This document shows, piece by piece, positions 17,859 to 26,707 of a DNA stretch of 64,000 bases. Where the stretch lies: positions 62,001 to 126,000 of the forward strand of contig JAHCBA010000014.1 of assembly GCA_019634625.1 (NCBI GenBank), read 5' to 3'. A model generated the notes under the pieces. The model was not told where the DNA came from, searched no databases, and saw only the letters and a list, made by a program, of their open reading frames with translations. The stretch comes from Verrucomicrobiia bacterium. Lineage in GTDB: Bacteria > Verrucomicrobiota > Verrucomicrobiia > Limisphaerales > CAIMTB01. The translations under genes and the position numbers were made by a program. Position 1 is the first letter of the stretch; each line of letters opens with the position of its first letter.

Positions 17859-18863
17859 GTGAGCGTGGACTGGGAAGAGAGCGCCTGCGCCCTCTGCGGC
17901 GAACTCGACGGCACATCCGTCCTCGCCATTCCCCAACCCGACGCCCCAGCCGGCGTCGCCCATCTCTGGCAGTGTCGCTCCTGCGGACTCCGTCGCCTGA
18001 ACCCACGCCCCTCCCCGGGCGCCCTCGGCCACTACTACGCACTCGCCCAGGGCTACAACGCCTTCCTGGGACGCACCCGCTCCCCCCATGTGCAGCGGGT
18101 CTGGGATTTCCTTCGCGACGCCCACAGCCGGCCCCCATCCCTTCGCGGCTGGCGCCGGATCGTCGCCCCGCTGGCCGCCCCCATCGCCCGGTGGGCCTTC
18201 GACATCAATCTTCGCCTCGACGGCCCCCGCCCTCCCCGCGTCCTCGAGATCGGCTCAGGTTACGGCGACATCCTCATCTACCTCCAACAGCGCGGCTGCG
18301 ACGTGCTCGGAGTCGATCCCAGTCCCCAGGCCGCGGAGGCCGGACGGCGCCACGGCATTGACATTCGGGTTGGGTGCGTCGCCGATCTCCAACTCCCCGA
18401 CGCCTCCTTCGACGCCGTCATCCTCTGTCACAGCCTCGAACACGTGCCCGACCCCAACCGCGAACTCGGCGAAGCCGCCCGCCTCCTCCGGCCCGAAGGC
18501 CAGCTCCACCTCGCCGTGCCCAACGGCCACGCCGTGCGCCTCACCCTCGACGGCCTCCACTGGGCCCACCTCTCCCATCCCCTTCACCTCTGGTACTTTG
18601 ATGCCCGCTCCCTCACCCGGCTCCTCGCCCGACACCGCCTCGTTCCCATCCGCCCCCCCGTGACCACCAGCCGGCATCACCCGTTCCAGCACGGGTGCCG
18701 TGAATTCCTCCACGGCCAACCGCTTGCCGCCACCCGCCAACTCCTCCGTTTCCTCAGCGCCTCCCTCCGCACCCCCGACGGCGGCGACGTCCTCCGCCTC
18801 ATCGCCGCCAAGTCCCCAACGCCGGACCCCGCCCCTCCACCCGTTCCCGATACGCCCGCCTGA
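17859..18863 (+). CDS. SAM-dependent methyltransferase with N-terminal zinc-like domain
   Basis: A 334-residue protein, GTG start at 17859 (or GTG 17865). It begins with a four-cysteine cluster, CALCGE and QCRSCGLRRLNPRP, like the zinc-binding head of sugar C-methyltransferase families. The class I core then follows: VLEIGSGYGDILIYL (motif I), VLGVDPSPQAAEAGRRHGI, FDAVILCHSLEHVPDPNREL, LLRPEGQLHLAVPNGHAV. It is divergent from the glycosyltransferase operon with about 50 bp between starts, and is likely part of the same glycan locus. The exact methyl acceptor is unknown. Confidence 0.88.
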   Translation: MSVDWEESACALCGELDGTSVLAIPQPDAPAGVAHLWQCRSCGLRRLNPRPSPGALGHYYALAQGYNAFLGRTRSPHVQRVWDFLRDAHSRPPSLRGWRRIVAPLAAPIARWAFDINLRLDGPRPPRVLEIGSGYGDILIYLQQRGCDVLGVDPSPQAAEAGRRHGIDIRVGCVADLQLPDASFDAVILCHSLEHVPDPNRELGEAARLLRPEGQLHLAVPNGHAVRLTLDGLHWAHLSHPLHLWYFDARSLTRLLARHRLVPIRPPVTTSRHHPFQHGCREFLHGQPLAATRQLLRFLSASLRTPDGGDVLRLIAAKSPTPDPAPPPVPDTPA

Positions 18864-18950
18864 CCCATCAACCCCGCCTCGCGAACCCACCGAACCCACC
18901 CCCCAACCTTTACCCCCTCAACGGCCAACCGCGGACACCCTCGCAACAAC

Positions 18951-18980
18951 GCAAACTGCGTGCATATGCACGCAGTTTGC
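18951..18980. repeat. Perfect 30-bp palindrome
   Basis: GCAAACTGCGTGCAT (18951-18965) is followed directly by its exact reverse complement ATGCACGCAGTTTGC (18966-18980), with no spacer. It could be a bidirectional terminator hairpin, an operator for a dimeric regulator, or a recombination site. The absence of a loop fits a protein-binding or recombination site better than a terminator. Confidence 0.8.
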
Positions 18981-19002
18981 AACCATTCGACAAGGTCACC
19001 GA

Positions 19003-19135
19003 GTCAATCTCAATGCGCCTGCCTTAGTATATTTGGTCTCGAGGTCAATCTTAGTAAGCCTGTCTTTGTATATTTTGGGATGCCCCGCGCCTCCTGCGCA
19101 GTCAATTTAAAATGTCTGACTTGCTATTTGTTGAC
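19003..19135 (+). repeat. Three tandem AT-rich GTCAA...CCTGYCTT units (locus 2)
   Basis: Three related units are spaced 40-57 bp apart. Unit 1 (19003-19036) has GTCAATCTCAATGCGCCTG and CTTAGTATATTTGG. Unit 2 (19044-19079) has GTCAATCTTAGTAAGCCTG and TCTTTGTATATTTTGG. Unit 3 (19101-19135) has GTCAATTTAAAATGTCTGAC and ends in TGTTGAC. They match the blocks at 7622-7701 and 27765-27832. They lie in a spacer upstream of the subtilase gene and may be REP-like mobile repeats. Confidence 0.7.
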
Positions 19136-19197
19136 CGATGCCTGGCGACTGAGCTCTCCCCCTCCCCACCTTCGCCGCTTCCTCGCCGGACCCGTCG

Positions 19198-20613
19198 ATG
19201 CTACTACTGCACGCCATGCCGCTGCACTGGCTCGCCCGCTTCCTCGCCGCCTGGCTCCTCCTGCTCCTGGGCCCGGCCCTCGCGGCCGAACCACCGGGCA
19301 ACCTGCGCTGGGATCGCGAGCATCGGCGCGTGGACGCCAACTTTCACGACTGGCCCCTCGACCAGGTCCTCGAACGGATTGCCTCCGCCACCAATTGGCG
19401 CGTGCTCGTCGAACCCGGCCTGAATGCCACCGTGGCCGCCCGCTTCGAACAGCGCTCCGAACGCGAAGCGCTTGCCCTGCTCCTCGGCGACCTGAATTTC
19501 GCCCTGCTCCCCGGCCGCGACACCCCTTCCCGTCTCCTGGTCTTCCGTTCCCAGTCCTCGCTCGCCACCGTCCCGATCGAACCCCGCGCGACGTCGCCCG
19601 GTGCCCCTGAATCCTCCCAGCCCATCCCCAACGAGCTGATCGTCCGGCTCAAACCCGACGCCTCCATCACCATCGAGGAACTCGCCCGCCGCCTCGGAGC
19701 CCGCATGGCGGGCTCCATCGATTCCCTCGATGCCCACCGACTGGTCTTCGACGATGCCGAAGCCGCCGACTCCGCCCGTGCCCTGCTGGCTGCGGACGAC
19801 GATGTCGCCTCGGTCGAAGCCAATCATCCCCTCAGCCTCCCCTCCCGCATCGATCCCCTTCCAGGCGCCATTCCGCCCCCGCTCGGACTTCGGGCCCGCC
19901 CGATCACCGACGGTTCCTCGGTCATCGTCGCCCTCCTCGACACCTCCCTGCCCCATGGCGGCTTGGCCCATCCGGATTTCCTGCTCCCGACCGTCTCCCT
20001 CACGCCTCCCTCCGGCGTACCCACCGAAGGACTCACCCATGCCTCCGGGATGTTCGAAACCATCCTCCAGGGACTCAGCGTCACCCAGTCCGGCCCCGAC
20101 GGCACTCCGGTACGCATTCTCCCCATCGACATCTATGGGGGCCGTTCGCAAACCTCCACTTTCGAGCTGGCCCAGGGCATCGTCGCCGCCCTCGAACGAG
20201 GCGCGGACATCCTCAACCTCAGTCTCAGCGGCCCGAACCCCAGTCCCGTCGTACAGGATGTCCTCCGCCAGGCCTCCGCCGCCGGGGTGCTGGCGTTCGC
20301 CGCACCCGGAAATCAGCCCACCGGCACCCCCACCTACCCCGCCGCCTACCCGGATGTCCTCGCCGTCACCGCCAGCGATCACCGCGGTCAAATCGCCCCC
20401 TACGCCAATCGGGGAACATTCGTGGATCTCATCGCCCCCGGCACCTCCATCGTTCCCCACGCCGGCGAAGCCTTCGTCGTCCAGGGCACCTCCGTCTCGA
20501 CCGCCTACGCCAGCGGCCTCGCCGCCGGCCTCCTCGCCCAACCCAACACATCGCCCTCCACCGTCACCACCCACCTGCACGACCGCATCGGCTTCCGTCA
20601 CCTGCCGCCGTAA
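19198..20613 (+). CDS. Secreted subtilisin-like (S8) protease with N-terminal STN-like domain
   Basis: A 471-residue exported protein (ATG 19198, or 19216 giving [19 protein letters not shown]). The signal peptide ends near AAEPP. Residues of about 40-110 ([39 protein letters not shown]) look like an STN/secretin short domain. A linker and a propeptide-like region precede the S8 core. The catalytic triad is visible: Asp in [11 protein letters not shown] (about 249), His in [13 protein letters not shown] (about 281) and Ser in [17 protein letters not shown] (about 430); Asn of FAAPGNQ (about 376) would be the oxyanion residue. The His motif is weaker than the usual HGTHVAG, so activity is likely but not certain. 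Confidence 0.82.
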   Translation: MLLLHAMPLHWLARFLAAWLLLLLGPALAAEPPGNLRWDREHRRVDANFHDWPLDQVLERIASATNWRVLVEPGLNATVAARFEQRSEREALALLLGDLNFALLPGRDTPSRLLVFRSQSSLATVPIEPRATSPGAPESSQPIPNELIVRLKPDASITIEELARRLGARMAGSIDSLDAHRLVFDDAEAADSARALLAADDDVASVEANHPLSLPSRIDPLPGAIPPPLGLRARPITDGSSVIVALLDTSLPHGGLAHPDFLLPTVSLTPPSGVPTEGLTHASGMFETILQGLSVTQSGPDGTPVRILPIDIYGGRSQTSTFELAQGIVAALERGADILNLSLSGPNPSPVVQDVLRQASAAGVLAFAAPGNQPTGTPTYPAAYPDVLAVTASDHRGQIAPYANRGTFVDLIAPGTSIVPHAGEAFVVQGTSVSTAYASGLAAGLLAQPNTSPSTVTTHLHDRIGFRHLPP

Positions 20614-21100
20614 CCCCGACTCCCCCGCTCGCCACCTCTTCCAACAACCCGATGCCCGAAAGAACTGGCCAGGGCATGGCCCAGCAGATTTTTCGGGAGG
20701 CCCTTGCATCTTCGCAAGTCCTTGGCGCAGTCGGAGCCAGTTGTCAGAGCGGACGGAGGTTCGACACGGGGGTCGCAGCGCGCAGCGACGTCCTCCATCT
20801 GGAATGTTGGACGTCGTCCGGCAACCAGCCGGGCAGTGGTCGGGCACAGCGCCGTTCGCGTATTTCCAGGATGGCGGAGCGGTCCGTCGTGCGAGGATAT
20901 CGCGCCACCCCTGGCGTTCGGCATCGCCTCGAACCGCCAACCGAAGGGTTGGCCTGCCTTGGCTCCGGCTTCACACCTCCGCCCGCGTGAACAGCCGCCA
21001 GCGCCGCATCAGCGCCCCAAGCCACTCGACGTGCAAGGCCGGCGCATCCCCGCCACTCTCAAATCTTGCCCGCGCTCATCTTGCCCATTATCAAACGGCA
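20614..21100. other. 487-bp spacer with atypical composition, containing a doubtful open frame
   Basis: The region between the protease and the prepilin-like gene loses the strong C-over-G bias of the + strand. It contains an inverted repeat CGACGTCC ... GGACGTCG around 20788-20819 and an open + frame (20652-20990, 112 codons, [20 protein letters not shown]...). The frame has no recognised domain, no clear ribosome site and many Arg/Ser/Gly codons. It may be a remnant of an inserted repeat rather than a gene. Confidence 0.4.
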
Positions 21101-21889
21101 ATGCATTCCCGCTGCCCGTCGCCCGCCCCCAGACGCGGTTTCACCCTCATCGAACTGCTCGTGGTGATCGCCATCATCGCGATCCTCGCCAGCCTGCTCC
21201 TGCCGGCCCTCGCCAAGGCCAAGGAAAAGGGGAAGTCCGCGTCCTGCATCAATAGCCTCCGCCAGATGGGCATCGCCCAGAAGGTGTACTCCAGCGACTA
21301 CGACGAACGCTATGTCCACACCTTCCAGGTCCGCGGTGCCAACGTCTTCCGCAAAGCCTGGTTCAACTTCCTGCAGCCCTACCAGCAGACCACCAACCTC
21401 CTCCTCTGCCCGAACAAGACGAAGAAGTTCCGCGAGGCCATCGCCATGTATCCCAGCGATCAGCAGGATCATGCGGTCTCCAACTACGCCATGAACTTCC
21501 GCCTGGGCGGCTGCGACTGGCCCGGAAGCTGGGATGTCCGGGATTGGCCCCCCCTCCGCGATTCCGCCGTCCGCAGCCCCTCGTCCACAGTCCACCTCAC
21601 CGATGGCGGCTCCCGCCCCGTCAACACCCCCGACCCCTTCCGCTGCGTCACCCCGGCCTCTCCCGAAAAACCCGGCTGCTGGATCGTCCATGACCCCCGT
21701 CACGATGCTCCCTGCACCGGTTGCGTCACCTCCCCCGGCGATCCCAACTGGGGCGGCCCCCACCTCCGACATAATCAACGCAGCAACGTCCTCTTCGCCG
21801 ATTCCCACGTCTCCGTCCGCCGCGCCTCCGAATGGTACTGGTCGGATACCCCCTGGCTCAAACCCGACGTCGGCGGCGCCGGCCTCTGA
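21101..21889 (+). CDS. Prepilin-type N-terminal cleavage/methylation protein
   Basis: A 262-residue type-IV-pilin-like (pseudopilin) protein. The leader [13 protein letters not shown] precedes the prepilin peptidase site G^[18 protein letters not shown], with Glu at +5. The hydrophobic helix ends in [14 protein letters not shown], followed by the family pattern [20 protein letters not shown]. The C-terminus carries [16 protein letters not shown], the conserved H-x-G/Q-x-x-N-V-L-F-A-D-G/S-H motif of this verrucomicrobial and planctomycete family. It stands upstream of a PSCyt1/DUF1501 pair. Whether it forms pili, belongs to a secretion pseudopilus or is a surface protein is unknown. Confidence 0.92.
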   Translation: MHSRCPSPAPRRGFTLIELLVVIAIIAILASLLLPALAKAKEKGKSASCINSLRQMGIAQKVYSSDYDERYVHTFQVRGANVFRKAWFNFLQPYQQTTNLLLCPNKTKKFREAIAMYPSDQQDHAVSNYAMNFRLGGCDWPGSWDVRDWPPLRDSAVRSPSSTVHLTDGGSRPVNTPDPFRCVTPASPEKPGCWIVHDPRHDAPCTGCVTSPGDPNWGGPHLRHNQRSNVLFADSHVSVRRASEWYWSDTPWLKPDVGGAGL

Positions 21890-21988
21890 TCCCGCTCGGC
21901 TCCGTCCCGGCCTCCGCCCCGACCCGCTCCACAGCGTCCCAACACCCCGGCCCGACTCCACCCCCCCCACCCCCCCTCCCGTCGCCGC

Positions 21989-24900
21989 GTGAATACCGTC
22001 CGTCGTCTCCCCGCCCTCGCCCTCGTCTTCCTTCACCTTGCCCAGGCCCGCGTCGATGCCGAGGTCGTGGACTTCAATTTCCACATCCTCCCCCTCCTCT
22101 CCGATCGCTGCTTCGCCTGCCACGGTCCCGACGATCAGGCCCGCAAGGGACGCCTCGACCTCCACACCCGCGAAGGCGCCCTCCGCGGCGGACGCTCCCG
22201 CGAACCCGCCATTGTCCCCGGCAATCCGGATGCCTCCGAACTCCTCGCCCGCATCCTTGCCTCCGATCCCAACGACGTCATGCCTCCCCCGGAGGCCAAA
22301 CTTCCGCCGTTCACCCCCGAAGAAACCGACCGGCTCCGGCGGTGGATCGAACAGGGAGCGGAGTTCAAGGAACACTGGGCCTTCCTGCCCATCGTTCCCC
22401 CCGCCATCCCCGCCCTCGACGATTCCACCCCGCCCGCGGTCAACGACATCGACCGCTTCGTCCGCACACGCCACCACCAGGAGGGACTCCCCTCCCAACC
22501 CGAAGCCGCCCCGGAAACCCTCCTCCGCCGCGTCACCCTCGATCTCATCGGTCTTCCCCCCACGCCGGACGACATCGCAGCCTTCCTCGCCGACCCCTCG
22601 CCCGCCGCCTACGAGGCCGCCGTCGATCGCCTCCTCGCTTCCCCTCACTACGGGGAACGCATGACCCAGGAATGGCTCGACCTCGCCCGCTACGCCGATA
22701 CCTACGGCTACCAGTCCGATGTGGACCATGACCTCTCCCCGTGGCGCGACTGGGTCCTTCGTGCCTTCAACGAGAACCTTCCCTGGGACGACTTCATCAC
22801 CTGGCAGCTCGCCGGCGACCTCCTCGACCAACCCTCCCCCGACCAGATCCTCGCCACCGCCTTCAACCGCCTTCATCGCCAGACCAACGAGGGCGGCAGC
22901 ATCGAGGAGGAGTTCCGCGCCGAGTACGTCGCCGACCGTGTCCACACCATGGGCACCGCCTTCCTCGGCCTCACCCTCGAATGCGCCCGCTGCCATGACC
23001 ACAAGTACGACCCCATCTCCCAGCGCGATTACTACCGCCTCTTCGCCTTCTTCAATTCCATCGACGAGTCCGGCCTGTACTCCCACTTCACCCGCGCCAC
23101 CCCCACTCCCGTCATGCGCCTCTGGGAAGGCGACACCGAACGGCGGCACCGCGAACTCCTCGAAGCCCGCCTCGCCCTCGAGGACGCCTTGACCGCCCGC
23201 CGCGCCACCGCCCGCCCCCGCTTCGAACGCTGGCTCGCCCACACCCGCTCCTCCGAACCGCCTCCCGTCCCCGATCCCGTCGCCCATCTCCCGTTCGAGA
23301 CGATCGAGAATCATCGCACCCCGGACTCCCTCTCCACCAACCTCGTCCGCCTCCACGACAACCCCGAACTCGTCCCCGGCCGCGTCGGACAGGCGATGAA
23401 GTTCAGCGGCGACAACTCCGCCGTCCTCCCCCGTGCCGGCCGATTCGGCCGCACCGATCCCTTCACCTTCTCCCTCTGGCTCCAGCCCGCCGACACCGCT
23501 CCCCGCGCCGTGGTCTTCCATGCCTCCCGCTCCTGGACCGATTCCGGCAGCCGCGGCTATGAACTCGTCCTCGAACACGGTCATCCCTTCTTCGGCCTCA
23601 TTCACTTCTGGCCCGGCAACGCCGCCGCCGTCCGCACCCGCGACCCTCTCCCTCCCGGTGTCTGGTCCCATCTCACCGTCACCTACGACGGCTCCGGCCG
23701 CGCCGCCGGCATCCGCATCTACCGCGACGGCCTCCCCCTCCCCCTCGATATCGTCCGGGACCACCTCGCCAAGGACATCCAGCATCGCGCCGAATGGGGC
23801 GATTCCGATGTCGGCGGCGTCCCCCTCACCCTCGCCGGCCGCTTCCGCGACAATGGCTTCAAGGACGGCCTCATCGACGAGTTCCGCGTCTTCAATGCCG
23901 AACTCACCCCCGTCGAGGTCGCCCTCCATGCCGGTCTCCCCCATCCCCTCCCCAGCCTCCCCGAAACGGCCTGGCTCGCCCACTTCCTCGCCCGTCACGA
24001 CGACGCCTCCCTCGCCCTCCGAGCCCGCTGGCACGAAGTCCTCGTCGCCGAAAACAACCTCGTCACCCCCGTCCGCGAAATCATGGTGATGCAGGACCTC
24101 CCGGAACCGCGCCCCACCTTCGTCCTCCAGCGCGGCGCCTACGACAGCCCCGGCGATGCCGTCCAGCCCGGCACCCCCGATCGCCTCATGCCCATGGATC
24201 CAGGCCTGCCCCGCAACCGCCTCGGCCTCGCCCGCTGGATCACCGACCCCGCCCATCCCCTCACCGCCCGCGTCGCCGTCAATCGCATCTGGAAACACCA
24301 CTTCGGCCAGGGCCTCGTCGGCACCACATGGGACTTCGGCGCCCAGGGTGAACTGCCCTCCCACCCCGAACTCCTCGACTGGCTCGCCCACCGCTTCGTG
24401 AGTTCCGGCTGGGATCGCAAAGCCCTCCATCGCCTCATCGTCACCTCCGCCACCTATCGCCAGGCCTCCTCCGCCCCCCCCAACCTCCTTGCCCGCGACC
24501 CCGAGAACCGCCTGCTCGCCCGCGGCCCCCGCCATCGCCTCGACGCCGAACAGATCCGCGACGGCGCCCTCGCCGCCAGCGGCCTCCTCGTCCCCACGCT
24601 CGGAGGCCCCGCCGTCAAACCCTACCAACCTCCCGGCGTCTGGGAGGATGCCGGCACCGGCAAGTCCTACACCCAGGACAAGGGTGACAAACTCTACCGC
24701 CGCAGCCTCTACACCTTCTGGCGCCGCACCGCCCCGCCGCCCAGCATGCTCACCTTCGACGCCACCTCCCGCGAGGTCTGCACATCCAAACGCGACGCCA
24801 CCACCACCCCCCTCCAGTCCCTCGTCCTCCTCAACGACACCCAGTTCGTCGAAGCCGCCCGCGTCCTTGCCGAACGCCTTCTCACCGATCACCCCCACGA

Positions 24901-25153
24901 TCCCGCCGCCCGTGCCCAAGACGCCTTCCTTCGCCTCGTCGGCCGCGCCCCGGATGACCTCGAAACCGACCTCCTCGCCCTCCTTTACACCGAACAACGC
25001 GCCCATTTCCGTGCCCATCCCGACGACGCCGAAGCCTTCGTCGCCATCGGCGAACGGCCACGCGACCCATCCCTCCCAGCCCCCGAACTGGCCGCCACCA
25101 CCGTCCTCACCAGCGCCGTGATGAACCACGACGAATTCGTCATGAAGCGCTAG
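21989..25153 (+). CDS. PSCyt1 / DUF1549 / LamG / DUF1553 secreted protein
   Basis: A 1054-residue exported protein with a GTG start (MNTVRRLPALALVFLHLAQA). Heme motif CFACH lies at 41-45 (PSCyt1), DUF1549 covers about 150-350 with CARCH at 332-336, and a LamG/concanavalin-like domain occupies about 460-630 (FTFSLWLQPADTAPRAVVFH, WSHLTVTYDGSGRAAGIRIY, GLIDEFRVFNAELTPVEV). DUF1553 fills the C-terminus (NRIWKHHFGQGLVGT, TYRQASS, TPLQSLVLLNDTQFVEAA). The insertion of LamG suggests carbohydrate binding. It is followed 35 bp later by a DUF1501 gene, the usual pair. The pair is often found among polysaccharide-use genes, but its reaction is not known. Confidence 0.95.
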   Translation: MNTVRRLPALALVFLHLAQARVDAEVVDFNFHILPLLSDRCFACHGPDDQARKGRLDLHTREGALRGGRSREPAIVPGNPDASELLARILASDPNDVMPPPEAKLPPFTPEETDRLRRWIEQGAEFKEHWAFLPIVPPAIPALDDSTPPAVNDIDRFVRTRHHQEGLPSQPEAAPETLLRRVTLDLIGLPPTPDDIAAFLADPSPAAYEAAVDRLLASPHYGERMTQEWLDLARYADTYGYQSDVDHDLSPWRDWVLRAFNENLPWDDFITWQLAGDLLDQPSPDQILATAFNRLHRQTNEGGSIEEEFRAEYVADRVHTMGTAFLGLTLECARCHDHKYDPISQRDYYRLFAFFNSIDESGLYSHFTRATPTPVMRLWEGDTERRHRELLEARLALEDALTARRATARPRFERWLAHTRSSEPPPVPDPVAHLPFETIENHRTPDSLSTNLVRLHDNPELVPGRVGQAMKFSGDNSAVLPRAGRFGRTDPFTFSLWLQPADTAPRAVVFHASRSWTDSGSRGYELVLEHGHPFFGLIHFWPGNAAAVRTRDPLPPGVWSHLTVTYDGSGRAAGIRIYRDGLPLPLDIVRDHLAKDIQHRAEWGDSDVGGVPLTLAGRFRDNGFKDGLIDEFRVFNAELTPVEVALHAGLPHPLPSLPETAWLAHFLARHDDASLALRARWHEVLVAENNLVTPVREIMVMQDLPEPRPTFVLQRGAYDSPGDAVQPGTPDRLMPMDPGLPRNRLGLARWITDPAHPLTARVAVNRIWKHHFGQGLVGTTWDFGAQGELPSHPELLDWLAHRFVSSGWDRKALHRLIVTSATYRQASSAPPNLLARDPENRLLARGPRHRLDAEQIRDGALAASGLLVPTLGGPAVKPYQPPGVWEDAGTGKSYTQDKGDKLYRRSLYTFWRRTAPPPSMLTFDATSREVCTSKRDATTTPLQSLVLLNDTQFVEAARVLAERLLTDHPHDPAARAQDAFLRLVGRAPDDLETDLLALLYTEQRAHFRAHPDDAEAFVAIGERPRDPSLPAPELAATTVLTSAVMNHDEFVMKR

Positions 25154-25188
25154 ACTTGGACATCCTCCTTCATCCCCTCCACACCCCC

Positions 25189-26667
25189 ATGAATCCTCCC
25201 TCCCTCTGTGTCGGCCCCGTTCCCGCTGCCCACCTCAGCCGCCGGGGCTTCCTCAACCGTTTCGGCTTCGGCCTCGGTGGCATCGCCCTCGCCCATCTCC
25301 TCCAGCCGTCCCGCACCCTCGCCGCAACTCCCACCCCCGGTCCCGGCCCCGACCGCGGAGTCCTCGGCGGCCAGCTCCACCACGCGGCCCACGCCAAACG
25401 CGTGATCTTCCTCTTCATGGCCGGCGGGCCGTCCCAGCTCGAAACCTTCGACTACAAACCCCTCCTCAACGAGCGCAACGGTCAGCAGCTCCCCGATTCG
25501 GTCCGCATGGGCCAGCGCCTCACCGGCATGTCCGGCAACCAGGCCTCCCTCCCCCTCGCCGGCTCGATCTTCAAGTTCGCCCGGCATGGCCAGTCCGGTG
25601 CCTGGCTCAGCGAACTCCTCCCCTGCACCGCCCGCGTCGCCGACGACCTCTGCATCGTCCGCTCGATGTACACCGAGGCCATCAATCACGACCCCGCCAT
25701 CACCTTCCTCCAGACCGGTTCCCAGATCTCCGGCCGCCCCAGCATGGGCGCCTGGGTCCACTACGGCCTCGGCAGCGACAACGAAAACCTCCCCTCCTTC
25801 GTCGTCCTCATCACCCGCGGCAAGGTCGATCAACCCCTTTACGCCCGCCTCTGGGGCAGCGGCTTCCTCCCCGCCCAACATCAGGGCGTCCAGTTCCGCG
25901 CCGGCAAGGAACCCGTCCTCTACCTCAACAATCCCGACGGGATCGCCCCCGAAAGCCGGCGCCTCATGCTTGATCGCCTCCGCGATCTCCACCAGCACGC
26001 CGCCGACCGCTCCGGTGACCGCGACATCGACTCCCGCATCGCCCAGTACGAAATGGCGTACCGCATGCAGACCAGCGTCCCCGAGGCCACCGACCTCTCC
26101 GGCGAACCCGACAGCGCCTTCGACCTCTACGGACCCGATTCCCGCAAGCCAGGCACCTTCGCCGCCAACTGCCTCCTCGCCCGCCGCCTTGCCGAACGCG
26201 GCGTCAAATTCATCCAGCTCTACCACCAGGGCTGGGACCAGCACGGCGGACTCCCCAACGGCATCCGCCAGCAGTGCAAGGAAACCGACCAGCCCTCCTA
26301 CGCCCTCCTCACCGACCTCAAACAACGCGGGCTCCTCGACGACACCCTCGTCGTCTGGGGCGGCGAATTCGGTCGCACCAACTATTCCCAGGGCAAACTC
26401 ACCGCCACCGACTACGGACGCGACCATCACCCCCGCTGCTTCTCCCTCTGGATGGCCGGCGGCGGCGCCCGCCCCGGAACCACCTACGGCACCACCGACG
26501 ACTTCGGCTACAACATCGCTGAAAACGGCGTCCATGTGCACGACTTCCACGCCACCCTCCTCCACCTCCTCGGCGTCGATCACGAACGCCTCACCCACTT
26601 CTTCCAGGGCCGCCGCTTCCGCCTCACCGACGTCCACGGAAAGATCATCCAGCCCCTCCTCGCCTGA
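25189..26667 (+). CDS. DUF1501 protein (Tat-exported)
   Basis: A 492-residue DUF1501 protein, a family related to the alkaline phosphatase/sulfatase superfamily. ATG 25189 gives a twin-arginine signal, LSRRGFLNRFGFGLGGIALA. Core motifs are VIFLFMAGGPSQLETFDYKP, RSMYTEAINHDPAITFLQTG, GWDQHGGLPNGIR, VVWGGEFGRTNYSQG, GRDHHPRCFSLWMAGGG and VHDFHATLLHLLGVDHERLT; the Asp and His residues are likely metal ligands by analogy with the superfamily. It is the partner of the upstream PSCyt1 protein. Activity and substrate are not known. It converges with the RAYT transposase 40 bp away. Confidence 0.93.
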   Translation: MNPPSLCVGPVPAAHLSRRGFLNRFGFGLGGIALAHLLQPSRTLAATPTPGPGPDRGVLGGQLHHAAHAKRVIFLFMAGGPSQLETFDYKPLLNERNGQQLPDSVRMGQRLTGMSGNQASLPLAGSIFKFARHGQSGAWLSELLPCTARVADDLCIVRSMYTEAINHDPAITFLQTGSQISGRPSMGAWVHYGLGSDNENLPSFVVLITRGKVDQPLYARLWGSGFLPAQHQGVQFRAGKEPVLYLNNPDGIAPESRRLMLDRLRDLHQHAADRSGDRDIDSRIAQYEMAYRMQTSVPEATDLSGEPDSAFDLYGPDSRKPGTFAANCLLARRLAERGVKFIQLYHQGWDQHGGLPNGIRQQCKETDQPSYALLTDLKQRGLLDDTLVVWGGEFGRTNYSQGKLTATDYGRDHHPRCFSLWMAGGGARPGTTYGTTDDFGYNIAENGVHVHDFHATLLHLLGVDHERLTHFFQGRRFRLTDVHGKIIQPLLA

Positions 26668-26707
26668 CGGTCCGTCCACACGTGCCACCAGAACCAGATG
26701 CCGAGAC

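Larger units (their letters stand above)
18864..19197. other. 334-bp intergenic region with palindrome and AT-rich tandem units
   Basis: There is no gene here. From left to right it holds a C-rich stretch after the methyltransferase stop, a perfect palindrome (18951-18980) and three spaced copies of an AT-rich unit (19003-19135), both described separately. It ends just before the subtilase gene. The palindrome could act as a terminator for the upstream gene, though no T-tract follows it. Confidence 0.6.

Noticed and set aside
21059-25129. A very long open frame (about 1356 codons) antisense to the prepilin-like and PSCyt1 genes
   Set aside because: It is Gly/Glu/Val-rich low-complexity translation that mirrors the codon bias of the real + strand genes; it has no domain, start context or signal.
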